Shown: positions 1 to 6,489 of the stretch, piece after piece
How the letters are laid out: each line of letters opens with the position of its first letter
Numbering within the stretch: the stretch's first letter is position 1
Source: Candidatus Latescibacterota bacterium
Lineage (GTDB): Bacteria > Latescibacterota > MVCY01
NCBI GenBank assembly: GCA_030608245.1
Contig: JAUWEO010000044.1
Coordinates: forward strand, 1 to 9,804
Direction of reading: 5' to 3'
Length of the DNA stretch: 9,804 nucleotides
Notes under the pieces: model-generated
The model's input: only the letters and a program-made list of their open reading frames with translations
What the model was told of the DNA's origin: nothing
Databases searched by the model: none
Made by a program: the position numbers and the translations under genes

Positions 1-73
1 AAGTGATCGACTCAACCACAGGGTAGTAGAGCTTAATGGCATTTTTTACAAAGGTGAATCCGCTGACTCTCAT
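1..73 (-). CDS. N-terminal fragment of a glycosyltransferase-like protein (partial)
   Basis: Read on the minus strand from an ATG at 73-71, the frame stays open to the window edge. It gives 24 residues beginning MRVSGFTFVKNA and continuing with a YYPVVESI stretch. This resembles the first beta strand and helix of family 2 (GT-A fold) glycosyltransferases, where a V-S-G-F-x-F-x-K/R-N-A opening followed by a P-V-V-E-S-I helix is common. These enzymes transfer sugars from nucleotide-sugar donors in surface polysaccharide or lipid glycan synthesis. The catalytic DxD region would lie outside the window, so activity cannot be assessed. The ribosome binding site is weak (GGCGGA, about 6 nt upstream of the ATG). 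The gene is divergent from rel. The identification rests on a short segment recognised from memory; the reading frame is clear, the family less so. Confidence 0.55.
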   Translation of the reverse strand, partial: MRVSGFTFVKNAIKLYYPVVESIT

Positions 74-221
74 CTGTTTATCCGCCAGTTTTAGCAGTTT
101 TGATAAGGCAGGACCTTGAGATTTACCTCAGACTTTTTGGAGGCCGTCGAATAAACCCGGCGGCTTCGACAGGTAAAATTATACATTTATCGCCGTAGTG
201 TCAAGCTAAAAAGGAACAGGG
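74..221. other. Divergent intergenic region between glycosyltransferase-like gene and rel
   Basis: This 148-nt spacer must hold the promoters of both divergent genes. An inverted repeat, GTCGAA at 146-151 and TTCGAC at 165-170 with a 13-nt loop, lies in it. An A/T-rich stretch with TATACA at 180-185 could be a -10 element, but I see no matching -35 at 16-18 nt. No convincing promoter can be assigned. The rel ribosome binding site is AAGGA at 211-215, six bases before its ATG. Confidence 0.3.
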
Positions 222-2357
222 ATGCAACCGGAAGCTGAAATTAACCAACTGCTGGCGCCGATTAAACCGTACGCTAAGGACAGCGATCTGGATCTGATAA
301 GGCGGGCCTACGAGTTCGCCAGCCAGGCTCATCAGGGACAGAAACGTAAATCAGGAGACCCGGCCGTCAAACATTGTATTGAGGTCGCTAAGATACTCTC
401 AGAGCTTCACCTTGATCCTATGACCGTGGCGGCAGCTCTGCTCCATGACACCCTTGAGGACACAGAGGTCACCTACCAACAGATACAGGCAGACTTTGGT
501 GAAGAGATAGCAATGTTGGTGGATGGGGTGACAAAGATCGGCGGGCTGAAATTGCAGAGCAGAGAAGCCCAACAGGCAGAGAACTTCCGCAAGATGTTTC
601 TCTCCATGGCTAAGGATATCCGGGTGATTCTGATCAAGTTCGCCGATCGTTTGCATAATATGGAGACTTTGCAGTACTTAGAGCCAAAGAAACAAAGGCG
701 GATTGCCCGGGAGACCAGAGATGTTTATGCCCCTCTGGCACACCGTTTCGGCATTGCCAGAATCAAGTGGGAACTTGAGGACTTGAGTCTGAAATACTTA
801 GCTCCCCGGGTCTACCGGGAGATAGAAGAGAAGGTACGATTGAGCCACCAGCAGCGGGAAAGTTACATCGAGGAAATCGAGCTCCCCATCAGAAAAGCCT
901 TGATGCAGGCAGGGATAAAGGCAAAAATAACCGGGCGTCCCAAGAATTTCTACAGCATCTACGGGAAGATGAAAAACAGAGAAAGACCTTTTGACCAGAT
1001 ATACGACCTTTTCGCTATCAGGATTATTGTGGATTCAATAGAGGAATGTTACCATACCTTGGGTCTGGTGCATGTTATGTTTACCCCTGTGGCCGACAGG
1101 TTCAAAGACTTCGTCGCCACCCCCAAATCGAATATGTACCAGTCCCTCCATACTACCGTGATAGGTCCTCGCAAACAGATGGTGGAGGTGCAAATTAGGA
1201 CAAAGAGAATGGATCAAATAGCTGAGGAGGGAATAGCTGCTCACTGGGTATACAAGGAAGGGAGGCAGAAATTAGATGATTTGGACAAGAAGATGTTCTG
1301 GCTCAGACATCTACTGGATTGGCAGCGTGATACCGTTGACTCTGCCGATTTCATGAAAGAGTTGAAGGACACTCTCTTTCAGGACGAGATATTTGTCTTC
1401 ACCCCCAAGGGGGATTTGAAACAGTTGCCCAAGGGTAGTACCCCGATTGACTTTGCCTTTGCAGTCCACACCGATGTGGGGCTTCACTGTCGGGGGGCAA
1501 AAGTAAACGGGCAGATGACCTCTCTGGATTCCCCACTTAAGAATAGTGATATGGTGGAAATCATCACCTCTGCAAATCAGGTGCCTCATCGTGACTGGCT
1601 GAATATTGTCCGAACCTCAAAGGCTCGCAGCCGTATCCGAAGATGGCTCCGAGCAGAGGAATATGTCCACGGTGTCCGACTCGGCCGGGAATTGCTCGAA
1701 CAGGAGGCGAAAAGAAGGAAAATAAAGTTGAGAGCAGAAGAGCTGCTCGACCTTGCCCTTTCTATGGGAGTGACAGATGCGGAGCATCTCTTTGCTGCCG
1801 TCGGCAGTGGCAAGATTTCGCTGAGCCGGATTGTGGGGAAGCTATTCCCCCAGCCACAAAAGAGATTGTCCTTACCTACTATCTTTAAACGGGCTAAACC
1901 AACCATAACAGGGGTAACCATTCAAGGTTACGATAATTTAATGATACGATTTGCCAGATGCTGCCAGCCTGTGCCCGGTGACAGCATTGTAGGATTCATC
2001 ACCCGGGGCAAGGGAATATCTATCCACAGGGCAGAGTGTCCGAATATTTCGAATTTAGTGAGGGATAAGGAGCGAGTCCTCCCCGTTCAGTGGGATTCTG
2101 ATAAGGAGCAGACATTCATTACCCAAGTTCTGGTCTTGGGTCATGATAGAAAGAATCTGCTAAACGAAATAACCAACACTATCTCCGCCGCTGAAGTGAA
2201 TATCCGAAGCATGACAGCGGACACGAAAGCGGAGATAGCTTCCATCAAATTCACTCTGGAAGTGGCAAATATCCAGCGGCTAAACAGAATGATGAAAAAC
2301 ATCCGGAATATCAAAGGGATTACCGCTGTCGAAAGAGCAGGCGAGGCAGCAGAATAG
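222..2357 (+). CDS. rel: Bifunctional (p)ppGpp synthetase/hydrolase (RelA/SpoT family)
   Basis: This enzyme makes (p)ppGpp from ATP and GTP/GDP and also hydrolyses it, setting the stringent response in the cytoplasm. The 711-residue length is normal for long Rel/SpoT proteins. The N-terminal HD hydrolase domain keeps its metal-binding residues: H51 (HCIEVAKIL), H75-D76 (HDTLEDT) and D142 (ADRLHNM). The synthetase domain follows at about 235-345, with GRPKNFYSIYGKM, FKDFVATPK, NMYQSLHTT and VEVQIRT. A TGS domain sits at about 389-450 (DEIFVFTPKGD), a conserved-cysteine region at 579-606 (ARCCQPVPGD, then HRAECPN), and a C-terminal ACT domain at about 632-706. Both catalytic centres look intact, so it should be bifunctional rather than a synthetase-only RelA. 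The ATG at 222 is chosen because AAGGA lies 6 nt upstream and the protein starts at the family's usual point. The next gene is 140 nt away, so it is probably transcribed separately. Confidence 0.97.
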   Translation: MQPEAEINQLLAPIKPYAKDSDLDLIRRAYEFASQAHQGQKRKSGDPAVKHCIEVAKILSELHLDPMTVAAALLHDTLEDTEVTYQQIQADFGEEIAMLVDGVTKIGGLKLQSREAQQAENFRKMFLSMAKDIRVILIKFADRLHNMETLQYLEPKKQRRIARETRDVYAPLAHRFGIARIKWELEDLSLKYLAPRVYREIEEKVRLSHQQRESYIEEIELPIRKALMQAGIKAKITGRPKNFYSIYGKMKNRERPFDQIYDLFAIRIIVDSIEECYHTLGLVHVMFTPVADRFKDFVATPKSNMYQSLHTTVIGPRKQMVEVQIRTKRMDQIAEEGIAAHWVYKEGRQKLDDLDKKMFWLRHLLDWQRDTVDSADFMKELKDTLFQDEIFVFTPKGDLKQLPKGSTPIDFAFAVHTDVGLHCRGAKVNGQMTSLDSPLKNSDMVEIITSANQVPHRDWLNIVRTSKARSRIRRWLRAEEYVHGVRLGRELLEQEAKRRKIKLRAEELLDLALSMGVTDAEHLFAAVGSGKISLSRIVGKLFPQPQKRLSLPTIFKRAKPTITGVTIQGYDNLMIRFARCCQPVPGDSIVGFITRGKGISIHRAECPNISNLVRDKERVLPVQWDSDKEQTFITQVLVLGHDRKNLLNEITNTISAAEVNIRSMTADTKAEIASIKFTLEVANIQRLNRMMKNIRNIKGITAVERAGEAAE

Positions 2358-2376
2358 CGATTCTTCTGTGCAGTTG

Positions 2377-2420
2377 CCTGAAGACGGCGCTTGTTCAGGA
2401 AGTGCTGACAATATTTTTCT
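2377..2420 (+). terminator. Possible weak terminator after rel
   Basis: CCTGAA (2377-2382) and TTCAGG (2394-2399) form a 6-bp stem with an 11-nt loop starting 20 nt after the rel stop codon. A T-rich stretch (ATATTTTTCTT) begins about 10 nt after the stem. The stem is short and the T tract is not directly attached, so termination efficiency is doubtful. Confidence 0.25.
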
Positions 2421-2448
2421 TGTAGTTCGAGGTTTATATGTGTATATT
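2420..2448 (+). promoter_or_regulatory. Candidate sigma70-type promoter for hsp20-lon
   Basis: TTGTAG (2420-2425) and TATATT (2443-2448) are separated by exactly 17 nt. The -10 matches 5 of 6 consensus bases, the -35 only 3 of 6. It lies about 50 nt upstream of the hsp20 ATG. I see no CIRCE repeat and no properly spaced sigma32-type pair here, so heat-shock control is not evident from the sequence. Confidence 0.35.
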
Positions 2449-2497
2449 GTTAGGTGTTTTCAAAGCTTGATTTTCCCCCTTAGCCTGGAGAACGATT

Positions 2498-2944
2498 ATG
2501 AACTCGGATAATGACCGCATTTTTCGCCAGATATGGAAGATGCAGAATGAGATGGAGAGACTGTTAAGGGACTTTTTCGCCTCCAAGAACCCGCTGCTTA
2601 TGATGGCAGAAGACCTCTGGCGGCCCCCCACAGATGTGTTTGAAACTGAGTTTGATTTCGTGGTGAAGATGGAGATCGCCGGGGTGAGGCAAGAGGATAT
2701 CAAAATAACTCTGAGTGGGGATACGCTCACCGTTCGCGGCAGAAGAGAGGATACTTTTCCCCCTGGCAAGAGGAACTTCCGTCAAATGGAGATAAACCAC
2801 GGGGCGTTTGAAAGGGTAATTTTTATCACTGGTCCTATCGATGAAAAAAACATTAAGGCTTCGTGTCAAGACGGATTTCTTGAGATTACATTGCCTAAGA
2901 CCCGACAAATAGAATCGAAGTCTATTGATATTGAACCTACTTGA
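2498..2944 (+). CDS. hsp20: Small heat-shock protein, Hsp20/alpha-crystallin family
   Basis: This is an ATP-independent holdase chaperone that binds unfolding proteins in the cytoplasm and keeps them available for refolding or degradation. The 148-residue length is typical. A helical N-terminal arm (1-40, rich in Met, Phe and Arg) precedes an alpha-crystallin domain at about 41-134. The domain opens with WRPPTDVFE, has the A-G-V-x-x-E-D-I-K-I turn at 61-70, and ends with the hallmark G-x-L-x-I-x-L-P-K motif (GFLEITLPK, 126-134). A C-terminal I-x-I-type motif (IDI, 143-145), which docks into neighbouring subunits during oligomerisation, is present. TGGAGAA ends about 6 nt before the ATG. lon starts 16 nt downstream, so the two are very likely one transcript, pairing a holdase with the protease that removes clients that cannot be rescued. 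Confidence 0.95.
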   Translation: MNSDNDRIFRQIWKMQNEMERLLRDFFASKNPLLMMAEDLWRPPTDVFETEFDFVVKMEIAGVRQEDIKITLSGDTLTVRGRREDTFPPGKRNFRQMEINHGAFERVIFITGPIDEKNIKASCQDGFLEITLPKTRQIESKSIDIEPT

Positions 2945-2960
2945 ACCCGAGGAAATTGAA

Positions 2961-5297
2961 ATGGACGACATCTTACAGAAAATCCCCTCTAAGATTCCTA
3001 TTCTTCCGTTAAGGAATATGGTTGTCTTTCCCAGTATGGCAGTACCCCTTATGGTTTCCAGGGAGAAGTCTGTCAGGTTGGTTGACGATGTGCTGAGCAG
3101 CAACAAACTCATAGGCGCAATAACCCAGAGGGATTCCGATGTGGAAGAACCAACCTGGGACGATATTTACCACTTCGGCACCGTCTCTGTTGTGCTTCGG
3201 ATGATAAAGATGCCGGATGGGAGCATGAGAGTCCTGATTCAGGGGATTACCCGTTTCAGAATTGAGAAACCTTTAGCCGATAAACCTTACCTGAAGGCGG
3301 AAATCGAACTATTAGAAGATATCGTAGAAAAGGGTATCGAGATAGATGCCTTAGCAAGGAATGTATCAAATCAATTTCAGCGGATTATTTCCCTGGCACC
3401 CAATCTCCCTGATGAGCTGGGAGTGGCCGTGGCCAACATTGAGGACCCCGGCAGACTAGCCGACCTGGTTGCTTCTGACCTGAATATCTCTGTGCCTGAG
3501 AAGCAAAAGATCGTGGAAACTATTGCGGTTAGAAAGAGATTGGAGAAGTTGACTGTCTTTCTGGCCAAGGAGCTTCAGGTAGTAGAATTGGAGGCGAGGA
3601 TTCAGAAGGAGGCTAAAGGCGAGCTGGAGAAGACCCAGAGGGAATATTTCCTTCGTCAGCAGCTCCAGACCATTCAAAAGGAGTTAGGTGAAGGCGACCC
3701 CAGGACAGTAGAGATAAACGAATTACGGGGAAAGATAGAGGCTGCCAAGATGCCCAAAGAGGTGAAGAAAGAGGCAGAGAAGGAGCTCTCCCGCCTGGAG
3801 AAGATGATGACCGGGGCCCCGGAATATACCGTGGTAAGGACATATTTAGACTGGTTGATCTCCCTGCCCTGGTCGGTCTTCACCAAAGACACCCTCGACA
3901 TTGCCAAGGCCCGTCAAGTGTTAGAAGAAGATCACTATGATCTGGAAAAGGTAAAAGAAAGGATGTTAGAATACCTCGCTGTGCGGAAACTGAAGGAGGA
4001 TATGAAGGGGCCTATTCTCTGTTTCGTCGGCCCTCCTGGGGTAGGAAAGACCTCACTGGGCAAATCCATTGCCCGGGCCTTGGGCAGGAAGTTTGTCCGT
4101 ATCTCTTTAGGCGGAGTGAGGGACGAGGCTGAAATCCGCGGACACAGACGCACTTATGTGGGGGCCTTGCCAGGGAGGATAATCCAGGGCATAAGAAAGG
4201 CTGGTTCGAACAATCCGGTGTTTATGATGGATGAGATCGACAAGGTGGGAGCAGACTTTCGGGGCGACCCTTCGGCCGCCCTGTTAGAGGTACTTGACCC
4301 AGAACAGAATTTCGGCTTCTCCGATCACTATCTGGATGTCCCCTTCGATCTATCCCGGGTGATGTTTATCACCACGGCCAATATCTTAGACACCATTCCT
4401 TCGGCCTTGAGGGACAGAATGGAGGTTCTGGAGCTATCCGGATACATCGAAGAGGAGAAACTCCAAATCGCCAAGCGTTATCTTATTCCCCGGCAACTGG
4501 AAGCACATGGCATAGCTAAACAGCGGGTGAAGTTCGAAGACGAAGCCCTGAAGAAGATAATCAGAAACTACACCCGTGAGGCAGGCCTGCGCAACTTCGA
4601 AAGAGAGATCGCTAACATCTGCCGCAAGATCGCCAGAAATGTGGCCGAAGGCAAAAGAATCACCCGAAAGATAACGGAAAAAGGCATAGAGCAGTTCCTT
4701 GGCCCCATTAAGTTCACTTCTGAAGTAGCCGAACGAACCAGCGAGCCGGGTGTGGCCACAGGAGTGGCCTGGACACCTGCAGGCGGGGAGATACTCTTCA
4801 TTGAATCTACGAAGATGAAGGGCGAAAAGGGACTCACCCTGACCGGTCAGTTGGGCGATGTGATGAAGGAATCCGCTAAAACAGCCTTGAGTTACATAAG
4901 GGCGAACGCCGTGAAGCTCAAAATCCCCGAGGATTTCTTTGATCGATATGACCTCCATATCCACATACCGGCAGGGGCAATCCCCAAGGATGGACCATCG
5001 GCCGGTGTAACCCTGACCACCTCCTTGATCTCATTGTTGACCGGCAGCTCTGTGAGGCCGGATGTAGCTATGACCGGAGAGATCACCCTCCGGGGCAGGG
5101 TGTTGCCTGTGGGGGGGATAAAAGACAAAGTGCTGGCGGCAAACAGGGCAGGGATAAAGAAGATAATATTGCCCAAGAAAAACAAAAAAGATATGGAAGA
5201 GGTTCCCCCGGAAGTCAAAGAGAAGATGAAATTCGTCTTCGTGGAAAACATCGGAGAAGTCTTAGATGTAGCTCTACAGAACAGCAAGAAGAACTGA
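2961..5297 (+). CDS. lon: ATP-dependent serine protease Lon (LonA type)
   Basis: Lon unfolds and degrades damaged proteins and selected regulators in the cytoplasm as a homohexamer. From the ATG at 2961 it is 778 residues, close to E. coli Lon. The N-terminal substrate-binding domain starts at IPILPLRNMVVFP (about 12-24), followed by a long charged coiled-coil region (about 180-285). The AAA+ module has Walker A GPPGVGKTS (357-365), Walker B MMDEID (422-427) and the arginine-containing SALRDRME segment (481-488). The protease domain has the PKDGPSAG motif with catalytic S680. The partner lysine is K723 in GGIKDK, the same 43-residue separation as in E. coli (S679/K722). The frame also extends upstream to a TTG at 2925 inside hsp20, but the ATG at 2961 has GAGGA at 2949-2953 and starts at the usual family point, so it is preferred. 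Confidence 0.97.
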   Translation: MDDILQKIPSKIPILPLRNMVVFPSMAVPLMVSREKSVRLVDDVLSSNKLIGAITQRDSDVEEPTWDDIYHFGTVSVVLRMIKMPDGSMRVLIQGITRFRIEKPLADKPYLKAEIELLEDIVEKGIEIDALARNVSNQFQRIISLAPNLPDELGVAVANIEDPGRLADLVASDLNISVPEKQKIVETIAVRKRLEKLTVFLAKELQVVELEARIQKEAKGELEKTQREYFLRQQLQTIQKELGEGDPRTVEINELRGKIEAAKMPKEVKKEAEKELSRLEKMMTGAPEYTVVRTYLDWLISLPWSVFTKDTLDIAKARQVLEEDHYDLEKVKERMLEYLAVRKLKEDMKGPILCFVGPPGVGKTSLGKSIARALGRKFVRISLGGVRDEAEIRGHRRTYVGALPGRIIQGIRKAGSNNPVFMMDEIDKVGADFRGDPSAALLEVLDPEQNFGFSDHYLDVPFDLSRVMFITTANILDTIPSALRDRMEVLELSGYIEEEKLQIAKRYLIPRQLEAHGIAKQRVKFEDEALKKIIRNYTREAGLRNFEREIANICRKIARNVAEGKRITRKITEKGIEQFLGPIKFTSEVAERTSEPGVATGVAWTPAGGEILFIESTKMKGEKGLTLTGQLGDVMKESAKTALSYIRANAVKLKIPEDFFDRYDLHIHIPAGAIPKDGPSAGVTLTTSLISLLTGSSVRPDVAMTGEITLRGRVLPVGGIKDKVLAANRAGIKKIILPKKNKKDMEEVPPEVKEKMKFVFVENIGEVLDVALQNSKKN

Positions 5298-5373
5298 GCA
5301 AGAAAGGGGGTTTTGACATAATTGCTCAACAGAAGAAGCTGTCTTGCCGTAACATAAAACGGCATTTAGGCAG

Positions 5374-5379
5374 TATAAT
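5374..5379 (+). promoter_or_regulatory. Consensus -10 hexamer (TATAAT) just outside the cassette
   Basis: A perfect TATAAT lies 6 nt before the proposed left boundary of the integron-like cassette and points into it. The bases 16-18 nt upstream (around AACATA at 5351-5356) are a poor -35, and no TG extension precedes the hexamer. If active, it would drive the cassette ORF from host DNA, and before the insertion it would have served the downstream genes. Nearby, GCCGT (5346-5350) and ACGGC (5359-5363) form a short stem-loop without a T tract. The remaining spacer after lon (5298-5385) shows nothing else I can support. Confidence 0.25.
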
Positions 5380-5385
5380 CTGAGG

Positions 5386-6120
5386 TTGGCCAATGAAGAA
5401 CTCCCACATTTTCCAGTCGTGACAGGCAGAGGGGGGATCGGATATGCTGAGAAACAGCTTTACAAGGGGGCCGGAGGGCTGGTGCTCCTATGACTATCAC
5501 GCCAGCATCGTCACGGAGCGCAATGTTTTCATTCTTGCTACGTGGGAGAAGGAAGGGGGTGTTGATAACTCGGGCTACGTGTGGGTGGATCACACGCGCT
5601 GGAGTGCCGACACACCGGAGAAGCCATTGTCAATACTGCCGCTGCTGCTCTATCGCAGCTGGGTCAATGCCGGCCCTGTTGACCTGCGCGACGCTGAGGT
5701 GGCGGTCTATTTGCGCGGTGAGAATCTGCGACTTGACGGGGCGCAGTGCTTCTTTTGGATTCACGGAGTCGGCGGACGATGGCACTACACCAGCCATCCG
5801 TTGACCATTTCCGATGCGGGCTGGTCTTCTGCACCACTTCGTTTTTCTCTCCAGAATGACGAACAGCTCTGGCACCACAGTTGGCCCAGGGACCCGAACA
5901 CATCGAGGTCTCTCGAATCCATCCTGGGGCAGGTGCTCAGCTATGGCTTTTCGTTTGTCGGTTTTTCCAGCGAGGTCAGCGGGCGGCTGTGCATGGGCGA
6001 GTTTGAGATCAAATTGCCTGAGGGATGAGTCGCCTGCGTCCAATACACAAGGGGAAGAAATGTCGGCCAACCAGACGTTGCAGTGGACACGCAAGCACCG
6101 AGTGCCACTGAGCGCCGTCG
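5386..6120 (+). mobile_element. Putative single integron gene cassette (735 bp) without integrase
   Basis: The segment has the layout of a mobile integron cassette: one ORF (5444-6028) followed by an attC-like recombination site at its 3' end. In an integrated cassette, the bases after the conserved G of its own R' box sit at the cassette's left end. Here the left end reads G|TTGGCC (5385-5391) and the R'' box near the right end reads GGCCAAC (6065-6071), exact reverse complements over 7 bases. The right junction is G|TT (6120-6122), so both boundaries fall at G|TT, the point of integron integrase cleavage. By hand count 142 of 240 bases over 5461-5700 are G+C (59%), against 26/60 at 3001-3060 and 32/60 at 4801-4860 in lon. 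No intI gene is present, so it would be an orphan or secondary-site insertion. What is seen is the repeats and layout; the cassette identity is inferred. Confidence 0.65.
5444..6028 (+). CDS. Cassette-encoded hypothetical protein, tryptophan-rich
   Basis: I do not recognise this 194-residue protein. It has no signal peptide or membrane segment, so it is probably cytoplasmic. It has ten tryptophans (W13, 34, 47, 53, 73, 105, 113, 127, 143, 147) and alternating hydrophobic/polar stretches such as AEVAVYLRGENLRL and SFVGFSSEVSGRL. These suggest an all-beta sandwich, possibly a ligand- or sugar-binding jelly-roll, but that is a guess from composition. The ATG at 5444 has GAGGGGGG at 5429-5436, seven bases upstream; the frame is closed by TGA at 5420-5422, so no longer form exists. 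Five of its 13 arginine codons are CGC, whereas the start of lon uses AGG/AGA. With the higher G+C, this indicates acquisition by transfer. An attC-like site begins 36 nt after the stop codon, as expected for a cassette ORF. A long antisense frame overlaps it but looks like a shadow. Confidence 0.8.
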   Translation: MLRNSFTRGPEGWCSYDYHASIVTERNVFILATWEKEGGVDNSGYVWVDHTRWSADTPEKPLSILPLLLYRSWVNAGPVDLRDAEVAVYLRGENLRLDGAQCFFWIHGVGGRWHYTSHPLTISDAGWSSAPLRFSLQNDEQLWHHSWPRDPNTSRSLESILGQVLSYGFSFVGFSSEVSGRLCMGEFEIKLPEG

Positions 6121-6126
6121 TTACTG
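6065..6126 (+). other. attC-like recombination site (cassette 3' end and right junction)
   Basis: The R'' box is GGCCAAC (6065-6071). After four unpaired bases (CAGA) comes an L-type helix. CGTT (6076-6079) pairs with AGCG (6111-6114, one G-T wobble), CAGTGG (6081-6086) with CCACTG (6105-6110), and CAC (6088-6090) with GTG (6102-6104). G6080 and A6087 stay unpaired on the R'' side only, and the terminal loop is 11 nt (6091-6101). Five unpaired bases (6115-6119) follow before G6120 and TT, the R' junction. R box, unpaired central spacer, L box with extrahelical bases on one arm, then variable loop is the known order of attC sites. The TGAGCGCC segment (6109-6116) and the TTGCAG in the L'' arm (6078-6083) also resemble environmental attC sites as I remember them. 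The R' box GTTACTG (6120-6126) does not pair well with R'', as expected because its right part belongs to the host flank. Confidence 0.65.
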
Positions 6127-6218
6127 GTACAAACCAAGTATGATATGAAACGTGACGATGCGGCGGTACCCCTCGCGGCGAAAAGATAACGGACAACGGA
6201 AAAAAAAGGAGGCACGCA

Positions 6219-6332
6219 ATGGGAGACAAAGGCAAGAAGGATAAGGAAAGGGGTAAGAAGCAGAAGGAAACAAAACGGGAACAAAAGTCAAAAAAGAAGC
6301 TGGATAAGCAACAGAAAAAAATCCCGCAATAG
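6219..6332 (+). CDS. Lysine-rich microprotein, 37 residues (MGDK-type)
   Basis: This short ORF has an excellent ribosome binding site: AGGAGG at 6207-6212, six bases before the ATG. The product starts MGDKGKKDK and ends KKIPQ; 15 of its 37 residues are lysine and two are arginine, interspersed with Glu, Asp and Gln, with no hydrophobic core. It would be strongly basic, disordered or a single charged helix. Small Lys-rich proteins beginning MGDK-G-K-K-D-K are, as I recall, annotated as hypothetical in many environmental genomes, and their function is unknown to me. Nucleic-acid binding is conceivable from charge alone but unproven. It lies 98 nt right of the cassette junction, on the same strand as hflK, and is probably native rather than cassette DNA. 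The strength of the ribosome binding site is the main reason to call it real. Confidence 0.65.
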   Translation: MGDKGKKDKERGKKQKETKREQKSKKKLDKQQKKIPQ

Positions 6333-6343
6333 AAAGCATGGTG

Positions 6344-6464
6344 AGGTGTCCGTTTCACCCGTACGGCCAAAATGGTCGTGTGCCTTGACGGACCTGCAAT
6401 GGTGCCCTGTTCTTGCCTCCATGGCGGACGGTCCCACCCGGATGGGGTCTTTCGGGAAACAGGG
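6344..6464 (+). ncRNA. Possible structured RNA element upstream of hflK
   Basis: Most of the 303-nt gap between the microprotein and hflK is covered by two nested pairings. In the first, AGGT-GT-CCGT (6344-6353) pairs with ACGGACCT (6388-6395, two bases bulged) and encloses a 7-bp hairpin, ACGGCCA/TGGTCGT (6363-6369/6373-6379, one wobble, AAA loop). In the second, CCCTGTT (6405-6411) pairs perfectly with AACAGGG (6458-6464) and encloses GGTCCCA/TGGGGTC (6430-6436/6443-6449, two wobbles). I do not recognise it as a named riboswitch or RNA family. The pairings are seen; a functional RNA is inference, and the G+C-rich composition makes chance pairing plausible. No convincing ORF runs through it. 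Confidence 0.3.
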
Positions 6465-6489
6465 ATTCAACCGGGAAAGGGGGTAAAAG

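Noticed and set aside
2461..2497. CTTGATTTTCCCCC before hsp20, checked as a sigma32-type heat-shock promoter
   Set aside because: The C-rich part directly follows the -35-like part without the needed 13-15 nt spacing, and it runs into the ribosome binding site.
2925..2960. Upstream TTG start for lon inside hsp20
   Set aside because: The ATG at 2961 has a well-placed GAGGA and matches the normal Lon N-terminus; the extra 12 residues are hsp20-overlap read-through.
2434..3112. Antisense ORFs over hsp20 and the start of lon
   Set aside because: They are shadows of strongly supported plus-strand genes, with no motif or start signal.
4434..4964. 176-codon minus-strand ORF inside lon
   Set aside because: It lies wholly within the conserved lon AAA+ and protease region, and the translation resembles no family.
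6060..6143. 27-codon ORF starting at ATG 6060 with AAGGGG upstream
   Set aside because: Its sequence is fully explained by the attC-like site it spans; the peptide has no features of its own.
5630..6370. 246-codon ORF on the minus strand
   Set aside because: It overlaps the cassette ORF, the attC-like site and the lysine-rich microprotein. Its translation is low-complexity, with Phe/Leu/Ser runs mirroring the AAG-rich opposite strand, and it has no recognisable domain.
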